Source of the DNA: Ruegeria sp. EL01
GTDB lineage: Bacteria > Pseudomonadota > Alphaproteobacteria > Rhodobacterales > Rhodobacteraceae
NCBI RefSeq assembly: GCF_900313035.1
Contig: NZ_OMPS01000009.1
Location: forward strand, 124,103-188,102
Length of the DNA: 64,000 nt
Direction: 5' to 3'
Shown here: positions 1-9,640 of the stretch, one piece after another
How positions within the stretch are numbered: the first letter of the stretch is position 1
Layout: each line of letters starts with the position of its first letter
Position numbers and translations under genes: made by a program
Notes under the pieces: generated by a model
Databases searched by the model: none
What the model was told of the DNA's origin: nothing
What the model saw: only the letters and a program-made list of their open reading frames with translations

Positions 1-1344
1 CAGGGCGATGTCGGTTGGGTAAGGGCTGGATCGGCTGAAATGCGGAGCGGTGGTAAACCCGATCTGGTTGTTCACCACGATATGCATTGTGCCACCGGTC
101 CTATGGCCTTTCAGACCGGACAGGCCAAACCCTTCGGCTACAACACCCTGACCCGCAAAAGCCGCGTCGCCATGAAGCAGGATGCCCATGACCTTGGTGC
201 GATCTGTATCGCCCATCTGATCCTGCTTGGCGCGAACTTTGCCAATGACAACTGGATTCACGGCCTCAAGGTGGCTGGGGTTTGCTGTTAACGACAAGTG
301 AACCGAATTTCCATCGAACTCGCGGTCGCTGGACGCTCCGAGATGGTATTTCACATCACCCGAGCCGTCCACGTCCTCGGGCTTGAAGCTACCACCTTGG
401 AATTCGTTGAAGATCGCGCGGTATGGCTTGCGCATCACGTTGGCCAGAATGTTCAGACGGCCCCGATGTGGCATGCCGATGACGATATCGTTGACCCCCA
501 GCGCGCCACCGCGCTTGATGATCTGCTCCATTGCCGGGATCAGCGCTTCGCCGCCGTCCAGACCAAAGCGTTTGGTGCCCATGTATTTCACGTGCAGGAA
601 CTTTTCGAACCCTTCGGATTCAACCATCTTGTTCAGGATGGCCTTGCGGCCTTCCTTGGTGAACGCAATTTCTTTGCCATAACCCTCGATCCGCTCCTTC
701 AGCCAGGCGGCCTCTTCGGGATTCGAGATATGCATGTATTGCAGCGCAAAGGTGCCACAATAGGTCCGCTTCACGATCTCAACGATTTGCCGCATCGAGG
801 CCATCTGCAGGCCCAAGACATTATCGATGAAAATTGGCCGGTCCATGTCGGATTCGGCAAACCCATAGGTCTTTGGGTCAAGCTCGGGATGTGTGCTGGC
901 GGTGCGCATACCCAGCGGGTCCAGGTTGGCAGCCAGATGGCCCCGGATCCGATAGGCCCGGATCAGCATCAGGGCGCGCAGGCTGTCCAGCACCGCGCGT
1001 TTGATCTGATCTTCGCTGACCTCAACGCCCTTTGACACCGCCTTGTCTTTGATCTTGTCCCCAGCGGCTTTCGCGTCGATCTCGGCCCATTCGCCAGTCA
1101 ACGCGCTGGTCAGATCATCCGTAGGCATCGGCGGCCAGTCGGTCCGCGCCCAGGATGGCCCTTCGGCTTCTCTTTCGACATCTGGTTTGGCATCACCCAT
1201 CTGGCGAAAGAAATCGGCCCATGCGGCATCCACCGCGCCCGGGTCTTTCGCATATTGGGCATAAAGCTGCTCCAGATATTCGGCATTGTGCCCCTGCATA
1301 AAGCTTGAGGCATGAAAGGCAGAGTTGGGCAGGTGTTCGGTCAT
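1..1344 (-). CDS. sucA: 2-oxoglutarate dehydrogenase E1 component, N-terminal part
   Basis: E1 subunit of the 2-oxoglutarate dehydrogenase complex, the thiamine-diphosphate enzyme that decarboxylates 2-oxoglutarate and passes the succinyl group to E2. Only the first 448 residues are inside the window; the family is usually about 930-990 residues. The protein begins MTEHLPNSAFHASSFMQGHN, typical of alphaproteobacterial SucA. The conserved GMPHRGRLNVLANV segment near residue 290 and HLGAS near residue 330 belong to the ThDP fold. The ATG overlaps the stop of the upstream DUF805 gene as ATGA, with GAGG a few bases upstream, so it is the last visible gene of the sucC-to-sucA operon. Confidence 0.97.
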   Translation of the reverse strand, partial: MTEHLPNSAFHASSFMQGHNAEYLEQLYAQYAKDPGAVDAAWADFFRQMGDAKPDVEREAEGPSWARTDWPPMPTDDLTSALTGEWAEIDAKAAGDKIKDKAVSKGVEVSEDQIKRAVLDSLRALMLIRAYRIRGHLAANLDPLGMRTASTHPELDPKTYGFAESDMDRPIFIDNVLGLQMASMRQIVEIVKRTYCGTFALQYMHISNPEEAAWLKERIEGYGKEIAFTKEGRKAILNKMVESEGFEKFLHVKYMGTKRFGLDGGEALIPAMEQIIKRGGALGVNDIVIGMPHRGRLNILANVMRKPYRAIFNEFQGGSFKPEDVDGSGDVKYHLGASSDREFDGNSVHLSLTANPSHLEAVNPVVIGKVRAKQDQMGDTDRTKVMGILLHGDAAFAGQGVVAEGFGLSGLKGHRTGGTMHIVVNNQIGFTTAPHFSRSSPYPTDIAL

Positions 1345-1883
1345 TGGGCTACCTCATATGGGTTGGGACCGTATTGGTTGGTGCCTGGCTGGCTGGGGCG
1401 AGACAACCACCACAGAACCAGGAGGGGCGACACAAACAAGATGATCAGTGTCGGAATGACAATCAGCAGCGTGGCGCGGGTGAACAGGATGTCCAGATTG
1501 CCACCATGCTGGAAATGCGAAGCGAGGCCGATGCCAAAGACCAGCACGACCCCGGCGCCAAGGATCAGCAGGATCGGCAGCAAGGCATAAAGCCCACTGC
1601 GCCCGGTATCATGCATCCGCCGCCACGCGACGGCCAGATGCGGGAAGAACACGATCAGGCCAACGATGCTCTGCACCGGCTGCGCGGAGGTGGCAGAGAC
1701 GGATTTTGAAGTCTCAGTTTCAGTCACTGCGACTTGTGTAAAAAACTGCGCGTCGATGATCCCAGCGATGATGTTCCAGATCACGATGAACAGGAAAAAG
1801 AACCAGTATTCGGGCCGAGAAGCACGGCCCGAGAAGGTAAAGAACTTGGAGAAACAGGTGCGGATGGCGTTAGAGAAGGTCAA
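1341..1883 (-). CDS. DUF805 membrane protein (copy 2)
   Basis: A 180-residue inner-membrane protein of the DUF805 family, whose biochemical role is unknown. It opens with the FSGRASRPEYW motif typical of the family (residues about 18-28), followed by several hydrophobic segments (about 28-46, 70-86, 100-120, 140-165). The cytoplasmic signature WRRMHDTGRSG lies near residue 88. It overlaps sucA downstream and the other DUF805 gene upstream by ATGA junctions, so all three are translationally coupled. It shares the GRASRxE(Y/F)W start with its neighbour, so the two are tandem paralogues. Nothing in the sequence links it to the TCA cycle beyond its position. Confidence 0.9.
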   Translation of the reverse strand: MTFSNAIRTCFSKFFTFSGRASRPEYWFFFLFIVIWNIIAGIIDAQFFTQVAVTETETSKSVSATSAQPVQSIVGLIVFFPHLAVAWRRMHDTGRSGLYALLPILLILGAGVVLVFGIGLASHFQHGGNLDILFTRATLLIVIPTLIILFVSPLLVLWWLSRPSQPGTNQYGPNPYEVAQ

Positions 1884-2377
1884 ATTGAAACCTCGCCGTT
1901 GGGAGGTCCAAACTGATTAACTCCTGGTTCTGAAGCGATCAGCATCATCCCGACTATGTTAGAAGTAACTATCGCACCCGCAGTTATTGCGATCACGAGC
2001 ATTGGAACAAAAAGCAAAAGAGCTACAAGGAACAAAAGAATGGGTCCACCAACTAGTAGTCCAAACCCAAGCAAAAAACGATATCCAAGCCAAATGATCA
2101 GTATTGTCGAAAAGGGATAGAACGCCTGTTGTCCGTTCTCACCAACATCCTGCAATCGGCGGTGCATCGCGGCAAGTAATGGAATAGATGCTGCCGCTAT
2201 CGGGATCAGTCGCCAAAACACCCAGTTTTCGGACATACTCCAGTCGAGTAGCAAACCAACGCTTATCGGTGACACGAAGGCAACTGGTGCGAACCACCAA
2301 AACTCAGACCGCGACGCCCGGCCCGAGAGATCGAAAGATTTTCGGAAACCCGTCGATATGGCTTGCTTTGGTCCCAT
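1880..2377 (-). CDS. DUF805 membrane protein (copy 1, diverged)
   Basis: A 165-residue DUF805-family membrane protein. It has the LSGRASRSEFWW start motif and a weakened family signature, HRRLQDVGENG, where the neighbour has RRMHDTGRSG. About four hydrophobic segments follow. I place the start at the ATG at 2377; a TTG one codon earlier (2380) is also possible, and an in-frame stop lies just upstream. The coding sequence is visibly more AT-rich than the flanking suc genes, which suggests later acquisition or relaxed constraint. The gap to sucD upstream is about 150 bases with no clear terminator, so read-through from sucD is likely. Confidence 0.85.
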   Translation of the reverse strand: MGPKQAISTGFRKSFDLSGRASRSEFWWFAPVAFVSPISVGLLLDWSMSENWVFWRLIPIAAASIPLLAAMHRRLQDVGENGQQAFYPFSTILIIWLGYRFLLGFGLLVGGPILLFLVALLLFVPMLVIAITAGAIVTSNIVGMMLIASEPGVNQFGPPNGEVSI

Positions 2378-2526
2378 CAATACTCATCCGCACTACGGCG
2401 ACATCGGGTTGCGCCTGATTGCCCCGTTCCGCCGACGGTAAACCAGAGGTTTGACGGGCGGGCGCTTTGCACCCACACGTGGTCGGGCGTTGCCCTTAGC
2501 ACATATGCGCGACGGGCAAGCATCAA

Positions 2527-3408
2527 TCAACCAATCGCTTCCAGCACAGCCTCACCCAGCTGCGCCGGGCTTTCGGCCACAACGATACCGGCGGCGCGCA
2601 TGGCTTCGATCTTGTCCTCGGCACCGCCCTTGCCACCGGCGACGATGGCCCCCGCGTGGCCCATGCGGCGGCCCGGAGGGGCTGTGCGGCCTGCGATGAA
2701 ACCGGCTGTTGGCTTCTTGCGACCCTTCTTGGCTTCATCCGCCAGGAACTGTGCGGCTTCTTCCTCGGCCGAGCCGCCGATCTCACCAATCATGATGATC
2801 GAGTGGGTTTCGTCATCGGCCAGGAACCATTCCAGCACGTCGATATGCTCGGTGCCTTTGATCGGGTCGCCGCCGATGCCCACACAGGTCGACTGGCCCA
2901 GACCCACGTCGGTGGTCTGTTTGACGGCCTCATAAGTCAGGGTGCCGGAACGCGACACAACACCAACCGAGCCGCGCTTGTGGATGTGGCCGGGCATGAT
3001 GCCAATCTTGCAGGCATTCGGCGTGATCACACCGGGGCAGTTCGGGCCGATCAGGCGCGAGCTTGAACCATCCAGCGCGCGCTTCACCTTCATCATATCC
3101 AGAACCGGGATACCTTCGGTGATGCAGACGATCACCTCCATCTCGGCATCAATCGCTTCGAGGATCGAATCCGCGGCAAACGGTGGCGGCACGTAAATCA
3201 CTGAGGCATTGGCCTCGGTCACATGCTTGGCCTCGTGGACCGAATTGAACACGGGCAGGCCCAGATGCTCCATCCCGCCTTTGCCGGGGGTCACACCGCC
3301 AACCATCTTGGTGCCATACGCAATGGCCTGTTCAGAGTGGAATGTGCCCTGCGAGCCGGTAAAGCCCTGACAGATTACCTTGGTATTTTCGTCGATGAGG
3401 ACTGCCAT
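2527..3408 (-). CDS. sucD: succinyl-CoA ligase (ADP-forming) alpha subunit
   Basis: Alpha subunit of succinyl-CoA synthetase, which makes succinate and ATP/GTP from succinyl-CoA together with SucC. It is full length at 293 residues. The CoA-binding GFTGSQGT loop is at residues 15-22, [10 protein letters not shown] at 177-186, and the active-site phosphohistidine is expected at His251 in the GHAGAI motif. The ATG at 3408 is preceded by AAGGAAAGGG, which directly abuts the stop of the glycosyltransferase upstream. sucC is not adjacent: two foreign-looking genes separate the two subunits, and a decayed copy of this gene's 5' end lies upstream of them. Confidence 0.98.
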   Translation of the reverse strand: MAVLIDENTKVICQGFTGSQGTFHSEQAIAYGTKMVGGVTPGKGGMEHLGLPVFNSVHEAKHVTEANASVIYVPPPFAADSILEAIDAEMEVIVCITEGIPVLDMMKVKRALDGSSSRLIGPNCPGVITPNACKIGIMPGHIHKRGSVGVVSRSGTLTYEAVKQTTDVGLGQSTCVGIGGDPIKGTEHIDVLEWFLADDETHSIIMIGEIGGSAEEEAAQFLADEAKKGRKKPTAGFIAGRTAPPGRRMGHAGAIVAGGKGGAEDKIEAMRAAGIVVAESPAQLGEAVLEAIG

Positions 3409-3421
3409 GATGTCCCTTTCC

Positions 3422-4249
3422 TTAGGCGATGCTGGTTTGATTGGGTTGCGCGTCCGGCAGAACCTGCGGCGCGTAGTCTATTTTTTCGAGAGTGGCGCGG
3501 CCCAGTGCCAGATTGGCGATGGTCCGGACCCCTCCGTCGATTTCGGCGATCCCGCGCCGGACCTTCTGTCGGAACAGCGGCCATCCGGTGGGGCGTTGGC
3601 GCGGCGCGCCCATCTGAACCTCTCCGGGGGCTTCATTGCCCTGTTCGACCATGGCCGGGATGACCTGATAGATATTGACCTGACGTGCCGCTGCTGATGC
3701 GGACGGGTTGAACAACAGGCCATCAAGCGTGATGTCAAAAGGCTTTTGCGCAAGAAAGTGCTGCGCGGCCTTCCGGGTTAAGGCATAGGCGGCCCCGCCG
3801 GGATAGCGCGACCGTATCTGACGCAGGTCCCGCCCCAAATGCGACGACCCCTTGCGCCCAAGCGCAACATATAGCTTTGTGCTGCGCCAGCGTTCGAACC
3901 GGACGATATCCGCATCTGCGGGCCACCACGCGGTATCGTTCAGCCAATCGGCCAGTTCTGGCGTCAGAAAGACATCGTCCTCAAGGATCAGCGCCTGTTC
4001 CGCGCCCGAAGCAATCAGCGCCTCCCACGCTTTGGCATGGCTCAGCGTGCAGGCCATGTCTTTGGTGTGGAAATAGCCCCAAGGCCCTTCTTCCCGACAG
4101 TCGCGCAGAAAATCCTGGCGTGTCGCCGCATCACAATCAACAGCGTTGACCCGAGTCGCCGACAGGCCTGCTTTCTGCAGCTCCTGCTCCATCAAACGCG
4201 CCCGCCCGGTGGCGCGTTCTAGGCCTATGAGGAAAATGGGGATGGTCAT
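3422..4249 (-). CDS. glycosyltransferase family 25 (LPS-type) inserted between sucC and sucD
   Basis: A 275-residue protein resembling GT25 glycosyltransferases, which add sugars (often galactose) during lipopolysaccharide or lipooligosaccharide synthesis. Family features are the N-terminal [12 protein letters not shown] segment, [11 protein letters not shown] at residues 66-76, the acidic LEDDV motif at 89-93 (probable metal/nucleotide-sugar site), and [12 protein letters not shown] further on. The sugar and acceptor cannot be read from sequence. The ATG follows the stop of the sucD-like remnant ORF by four bases and has only a weak ribosome binding site, so it is probably translated by coupling from that remnant. 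Its stop overlaps the ribosome binding region of sucD. Confidence 0.85.
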   Translation of the reverse strand: MTIPIFLIGLERATGRARLMEQELQKAGLSATRVNAVDCDAATRQDFLRDCREEGPWGYFHTKDMACTLSHAKAWEALIASGAEQALILEDDVFLTPELADWLNDTAWWPADADIVRFERWRSTKLYVALGRKGSSHLGRDLRQIRSRYPGGAAYALTRKAAQHFLAQKPFDITLDGLLFNPSASAAARQVNIYQVIPAMVEQGNEAPGEVQMGAPRQRPTGWPLFRQKVRRGIAEIDGGVRTIANLALGRATLEKIDYAPQVLPDAQPNQTSIA

Positions 4250-4253
4250 GGGG

Positions 4254-4361
4254 TTACAGTTCCAGACAGATCAGAGAGCCCACATCGAATGCAGATATGT
4301 TCTGAGAGCCTGCAAGGCCCTGACAGATCACTTTGGTATTTTCATCGATGAGGCTTGCCAC
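4254..4361 (-). pseudogene. remnant of the sucD 5' end (35-codon ORF)
   Basis: Reading from a GTG at 4361 with a strong AAAGGAGAA ribosome binding site, this 35-codon ORF starts [20 protein letters not shown]. Intact SucD starts [20 protein letters not shown]. Over the first 63 bases I count about 51 matches to the intact gene at 3408. After about 20 codons the similarity stops and the frame ends at 4254-4256. This is best explained as the old sucD start left behind when DNA was inserted and an intact sucD was restored downstream. It may still act as a leader peptide coupling translation to the glycosyltransferase. Confidence 0.85.
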
Positions 4362-4422
4362 CCGGCGTTCTCCTTTGATTTTTTGAGATGAGCGAGATCA
4401 CCTATCATGTATTCAGTTTGTT

Positions 4423-4878
4423 CTATAGCGCTGCTACCGGTGCTTTGATTGCAATGCGGAAGTATCTCAGGCCATCGGCTTCGACACGCGATGTCACATC
4501 TACTCCAGCTGGAACTGTATAAACCATCGACACTGTTCCTTGTGCCAACTGAGACACGGTGTCATCGACTTGTTTGTTGGCGGCGAATACCAACGAACAT
4601 TGACCGTTCGCCACCTTTACTGAGAGGTTGGCCGCGTTGTGATAGTACGTTCCGGTTTCTGAGTTTTGCGTCACGTTGTGAACCCGGACACCCTCCTCTG
4701 CATCTTCGAAGTTAGGCCCGCGGATCAGACAGGTATCTGCAAATATGACGCCAGCATCATATGGAGAAAGCAGGCGCTGACCTGGTCCGGCGTCAGGACT
4801 TTTAGAAACGGTTTGGCCTTGAGCAGCACAAGCGCAAAAAGCACAAGCCGTAACTAGCGAGAGGATTATCGGGCGCAC
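4423..4878 (-). CDS. secreted hypothetical protein, GTG start
   Basis: A 151-residue protein of unknown function with a clear N-terminal signal peptide (hydrophobic residues about 3-18, likely cleavage after an Ala-rich CACAAQG segment), so it should be periplasmic or outer-membrane attached. The mature part holds two cysteines (in TCLIRG and NGQCSL) that could form one disulfide. I do not recognise a family. The GTG at 4878 lies 5 bases after the sucC stop, and AAGGGG at the end of sucC serves as its ribosome binding site, so it is coupled to sucC. Its base composition is more AT-rich than sucC. Confidence 0.75.
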   Translation of the reverse strand: MRPIILSLVTACAFCACAAQGQTVSKSPDAGPGQRLLSPYDAGVIFADTCLIRGPNFEDAEEGVRVHNVTQNSETGTYYHNAANLSVKVANGQCSLVFAANKQVDDTVSQLAQGTVSMVYTVPAGVDVTSRVEADGLRYFRIAIKAPVAAL

Positions 4879-4883
4879 CGAAC

Positions 4884-6077
4884 TTACCCCTTAACCGCTT
4901 TAACGATCTTCTCGGCTCCATCTTTCAGGTTGTCCGCCGCGATCACGTCCAGGCCAGAGGTATTGATGATCTCTTTGCCCTTCTCGACATTGGTGCCTTC
5001 CAGACGCACGACCAGCGGCACTTTCAGACCAACTTCTTTCACAGCGGCTACAACGCCCTCGGCGATCACGTCACAGCGCATGATGCCGCCGAAGATGTTG
5101 ACCAGAATGCCTTTGACCTGCGGGTCCGAGGTGATGATCTTGAACGCTTCGGTCACTTTCTCTTTGGTCGCGCCGCCTCCGACGTCGAGGAAGTTGGCAG
5201 GCTCAGCACCGTAGAGCTTGATGATGTCCATGGTGGCCATCGCTAAACCGGCACCATTCACCATGCACCCGATCTCACCATCCAGCGCGATGTAATTCAG
5301 GTCGTATTTGCTGGCTTCCAGTTCTTTGGGGTCTTCTTCGGTCGTGTCGCGTAGCTCAGCAATATCCGGGTGGCGGTAGACCGCGTTGCCGTCAAAGCCG
5401 ACCTTGGCGTCGAGCACTTTGAGATCACCGCTGTCGGATACGATCAGCGGGTTGATCTCCAGCATCTCCATGTCCTTCTCGACGAAAGCGGCATACAGCT
5501 GGCTCATCAGTTTGACGCATTGCTTGACCTGCGCGCCTTGCAGACCCAGCGAGAACGCGATGCGGCGACCGTGATAGGCTTGATAGCCGGTCGCGGGGTC
5601 AACCGAGAAGGACAGGATTTTCTCGGGCGTGGCGGCGGCCACCTCTTCGATGTCCATGCCGCCTTCGGTCGAGCACACGAACGAGATGCGGCTGGTTTGG
5701 CGATCCACGAGCAGGGCCAGGTACAGTTCGCGTTCGATGCCGGAGCCGGCCTCGATGTAAATGCGGTTGACCTGCTTGCCGGCGGGGCCGGTCTGATGGG
5801 TGACCAGCGTGCGGCCCAGCATCTTCTTGGCTTCTTCAGCAGCCTCTTCGACCGACTTGGTCAGACGGACACCGCCTTTTTCGCCAGCGTCGGCCTCTTT
5901 GAAAGACCCCTTGCCGCGACCACCCGCATGGATTTGCGCCTTTATGACCCACAAAGGGCCGTCCAGTTCGCCAGCTGCGGTTTTGGCTTCTTCGGCGCGC
6001 AACACGGCGCGGCCGTCCGACACCGGTGCGCCATAGCTGCGAAGAAGTGCTTTGGCCTGATATTCGTGAATGTTCAT
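4884..6077 (-). CDS. sucC: succinyl-CoA ligase (ADP-forming) beta subunit
   Basis: Beta subunit of succinyl-CoA synthetase, carrying the ATP-grasp nucleotide-binding domain (about residues 1-235) and the C-terminal ligase domain. It is full length at 397 residues. The start [16 protein letters not shown] is diagnostic, and the [15 protein letters not shown] segment of the CoA-ligase domain is intact near residue 320. It is the first gene of the minus-strand suc operon. The 5' region (6078-6216) carries two perfect TGTGATCACA palindromes and a terminator for the preceding mdh, so the suc operon has its own promoter although mdh lies just upstream. Confidence 0.98.
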   Translation of the reverse strand: MNIHEYQAKALLRSYGAPVSDGRAVLRAEEAKTAAGELDGPLWVIKAQIHAGGRGKGSFKEADAGEKGGVRLTKSVEEAAEEAKKMLGRTLVTHQTGPAGKQVNRIYIEAGSGIERELYLALLVDRQTSRISFVCSTEGGMDIEEVAAATPEKILSFSVDPATGYQAYHGRRIAFSLGLQGAQVKQCVKLMSQLYAAFVEKDMEMLEINPLIVSDSGDLKVLDAKVGFDGNAVYRHPDIAELRDTTEEDPKELEASKYDLNYIALDGEIGCMVNGAGLAMATMDIIKLYGAEPANFLDVGGGATKEKVTEAFKIITSDPQVKGILVNIFGGIMRCDVIAEGVVAAVKEVGLKVPLVVRLEGTNVEKGKEIINTSGLDVIAADNLKDGAEKIVKAVKG

Positions 6078-6185
6078 CGAAACTGTCCCGTCTGACTGCG
6101 ATTTATCCGTTATAGAGGTGCCTAAGGGATAAGTTTAAAGGGTTTTTTGACAGGGAAGGGTTTTTTCACGAAGATTTTCAGTATT

Positions 6186-6216
6186 TGTGATCACAGGATT
6201 TTGGGGTGTGATCACA
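6186..6216. promoter_or_regulatory. paired TGTGATCACA operators upstream of sucC
   Basis: Two perfect copies of the 10-bp palindrome TGTGATCACA occur at 6186-6195 and 6207-6216. Their centres are 21 bp apart, two helical turns, so a dimeric regulator could bind both on one DNA face. The proximal centre is about 113 bp upstream of the sucC ATG. The same pair with the same spacing sits upstream of sdhC. The half-site TGTGA resembles CRP/FNR sites, but those have a 6-bp spacer, which is absent here; the bound protein is unknown. Confidence 0.75.
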
Positions 6217-6347
6217 AATCACATCAGGTGGCTTGTATGATTCGACTGATTGGCTGTTTGCAGAAAAATCATATTCAAAAAAGGTATTTGCGACGTTTGC
6301 GCCAACATTCCCGACTTGGCGTTGTGGTCACATCTGAACGGATGCAA

Positions 6348-6378
6348 ACAAAAAAACCGACCCAAAACTGGGCCGGTT
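6348..6378 (-). terminator. Rho-independent terminator of mdh
   Basis: On the minus strand, AACCGGCCCA and TGGGTCGGTT form a 10-bp stem with one G-U pair and a GTTT loop, followed by a run of seven T residues. It lies 25 bases after the mdh stop and before the suc promoter region, so mdh and sucC are separately transcribed. Confidence 0.9.
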
Positions 6379-6402
6379 CAAATAGTCTGGTGTTTTGCCG
6401 AT

Positions 6403-7410
<1,008 letters not shown>

Positions 7411-7525
7411 CTAAATCAATACTGTGCAAGGGTTCTGCAACGTGGCATGCCACCGCATACCGTTTGCGTCGGCCTATCCGATTGCGCTAAACGGCTTGCG
7501 AAACATACCGTTTTGGGGCTGCCAC

Positions 7526-8281
7526 ATGTTCGAGATGAACTTGATGTTTTTTGCCGTGGCGATCCCAGCAGTGATCTTTGCGGGCATTTCGAAGGGTGGG
7601 TTCGGTTCAGGCGTGGCGTTTGCGTCGTCTTCGATTCTGGCCCTTATTCTGGAACCGGGGCAGGCGCTTGCCCTGATGCTGCCGATCCTGATGATCATCG
7701 ATGTTGCAACATTGGGGCCGTATTGGAGACGTTGGAATTGGCCGGATTCCCGTCTGCTGATATTGGGTGCCGTACCAGGCGTGGCGCTGGGCGCCGTGCT
7801 CTTTCGCGCGACTGACGACGATGTTCTGCGTTTGCTAATAGGTGCGATTTCGGTCGGATTCGTGATCTGGCACATCGGTCAATCCCGAGGCTGGATCCGT
7901 GTTTCTGCAAAGCGCTTGCCATCTTCGGCCGGGCTGTTGGCCGGTTTGGTTGCTGGATTCACGAGCTTTGTCAGCCACGCAGGTGGTCCACCTGCCGCTG
8001 TCTACTTGCTGTCACAGCGCCTTTCGAAAACGGAATTCCAGGCGTCGACCGTTCTTGTGTTCTGGGTAATTAACGTCGCCAAATTTGTGCCCTATGCGTA
8101 TTTGGGCCTGTTTACGCTGCAAACGGCTTGGGCAAATCTTCTGCTTGCACCATTTGCAGTTCTGGGCGCGTGGTTGGGCGTTCGGGCGCATTTCATGATG
8201 TCCGAACGCGTGTTCTTTGGCATTGCTTACGTCTTGTTGACGATCACAGGCACAAAACTGATCTGGGATGCTGTGACCTGA
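7526..8281 (+). CDS. TSUP-family (TauE/SafE) permease
   Basis: A 251-residue polytopic membrane protein of the TSUP family, which includes sulfite, sulfoacetate and other organosulfur anion exporters or importers. The glycine-rich GISKGGFGSG motif near residue 20 and the GFTSFVSHAGGPPAAVYLL repeat near residue 150 are the two family repeats. An earlier in-frame codon (7424) exists, but the added residues are hydrophilic and poorly suited, so I use the ATG at 7526. The substrate is not predictable. It is divergent from mdh and converges with the following minus-strand gene with only two bases between stops. Confidence 0.88.
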   Translation: MFEMNLMFFAVAIPAVIFAGISKGGFGSGVAFASSSILALILEPGQALALMLPILMIIDVATLGPYWRRWNWPDSRLLILGAVPGVALGAVLFRATDDDVLRLLIGAISVGFVIWHIGQSRGWIRVSAKRLPSSAGLLAGLVAGFTSFVSHAGGPPAAVYLLSQRLSKTEFQASTVLVFWVINVAKFVPYAYLGLFTLQTAWANLLLAPFAVLGAWLGVRAHFMMSERVFFGIAYVLLTITGTKLIWDAVT

Positions 8282-8283
8282 AT

Positions 8284-8598
8284 TCAGGCGTCGTCGCCTT
8301 GTACCGGTAGCGCGTCAACGAGGGTTTCGTAGGACTGGCCCGATGCCACAAGGCAAGTGACCCCGTCCGGCAGTGTGACTGTGATTGTCCAACTTCCTGT
8401 CTCGTCCGAGGCAAAAACTTCCATCACCGCTCCGCGCCTGGCAATGCCGATGCCTTTCCGGGTCTCTCTGTAAGTTCCTTCGAGCCGCTCGATCACGTCT
8501 TCGCGGGGTGCGCAATTGTGTGGTTGCGCCTGTAACTGCTGCGCCGCCAGCGCCATTATCCACAGTCCCAAGGTCATGTTGATCAGTGTCGTTTTCAT
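8284..8598 (-). CDS. secreted hypothetical protein
   Basis: A 104-residue protein starting MKTTLINMTLGLW, with a signal peptide (about residues 1-24, ending near LQAQP). The mature domain has two cysteines (NCAPRED and VTCLVA) and a beta-rich pattern (GSWTITVTLPDG). I do not recognise a named function. An ATG six codons earlier (8616) is possible but gives a less typical signal peptide. It stands alone, convergent with the TSUP gene; about 175 bases with no gene separate its start from mcl2. Confidence 0.7.
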   Translation of the reverse strand: MKTTLINMTLGLWIMALAAQQLQAQPHNCAPREDVIERLEGTYRETRKGIGIARRGAVMEVFASDETGSWTITVTLPDGVTCLVASGQSYETLVDALPVQGDDA

Positions 8599-8775
8599 CT
8601 CAGGCCCCTTCTGCAACCTATGCTTGAAGCCTGCCGCGAGGGTCCGGAGATCGGGTAAAGGCAGCGCACGTTGCGTCGCGAGAGCAGGTAATGCTGCAAC
8701 GCGGCAATTTTTGCCTTGAACTTTCCTGAAAAAAATGCCCCATTCCGCGCAACATTATTTCATGGGGAGGGATCA

Positions 8776-9633
8776 ATGGATCCGCGTCAACGCCCGTACC
8801 GTTCGGTTTTGTACATACCTGGCTCGAAAGAGCGCGCCCTGGATAAGGCGCGCAACCTGCCGGTTGATGCGATCATTTTTGATCTGGAAGACGCTGTTGC
8901 CGCCAACGAAAAATCCAACGCACGTGAAACACTAAGGGCTGCATTGGCCGCGGGCGGATACGGCGCGCGGGTCAAAATCGTTCGCATCAATGGGTTGGAC
9001 ACTGAATGGGGTCGCGCAGATGCTGAAGCAGTGCGTGACATGGATGCAGATGTGGTCCTGCTGCCAAAAGTAAACTCTGCCGCAGACGTTGATGCCTTGG
9101 CTGCGATCACCGGTGATCTGCCGATCTGGGCGATGATGGAAACTCCGCGCGGGATGCTGAACGCAGCGGAAATCGCGGCCCATCCACTGATGACTGGGTT
9201 CGTCATGGGGACCAATGATCTGGCCAAAGAGCTACAGACCCGTTTTCGCCCGGACCGTGTGCCGTTGATGACTTCGTTGGGCCTGTGTGTTCTGGCTGCC
9301 AAGGCCGAAGGTCTGATCATTGTCGATGGTGTGTACAATGCCTTCAAAGATACGGAAGGGCTTGCCGCGGAATGTGCGCAAGGGCGCGACATGGGCTTTG
9401 ACGGCAAAACGCTGATCCACCCGGCACAGGTTGATGTCACCAATGCCGCTTTTGCTCCGTCCGATGACGAGATCGATCTGGCACGTCGGCAGATCGCCGC
9501 GTTCGAAGAGGTCGAGGGGCAAGGGCAGGGTGTCGCCGTGGTCGACGGCAAAATCGTAGAAAACCTACACGTTGCAACTGCACGTGAAACTCTGGCAAAA
9601 GCAGAGGCGATTTCTTCATTGCAAGCGGGGTAA
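8776..9633 (+). CDS. mcl2: (3S)-malyl-CoA thioesterase, CitE-like
   Basis: A 285-residue member of the CitE/malyl-CoA lyase family. The length matches the Rhodobacter (3S)-malyl-CoA thioesterase Mcl2 and is shorter than the true lyase Mcl1 (about 318), so hydrolysis of (3S)-malyl-CoA to malate and CoA is the likely role, completing the ethylmalonyl-CoA pathway. The PGSKERALDKAR start and DLEDAV at 36-41 are family motifs; the Mg2+ ligands are expected at Glu122 (METPRG) and Asp148 (TNDLA). GGGGAGGG precedes the ATG at 8776. It is first in an operon with nnrU, a DUF1737 gene and mch. Confidence 0.88.
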   Translation: MDPRQRPYRSVLYIPGSKERALDKARNLPVDAIIFDLEDAVAANEKSNARETLRAALAAGGYGARVKIVRINGLDTEWGRADAEAVRDMDADVVLLPKVNSAADVDALAAITGDLPIWAMMETPRGMLNAAEIAAHPLMTGFVMGTNDLAKELQTRFRPDRVPLMTSLGLCVLAAKAEGLIIVDGVYNAFKDTEGLAAECAQGRDMGFDGKTLIHPAQVDVTNAAFAPSDDEIDLARRQIAAFEEVEGQGQGVAVVDGKIVENLHVATARETLAKAEAISSLQAG

Positions 9634-9640
9634 GCCAGCG

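Noticed and set aside
5370..6095. 241-codon plus-strand open frame opposite sucC
   Set aside because: Shadow of sucC; low-quality composition and no ribosome binding site.
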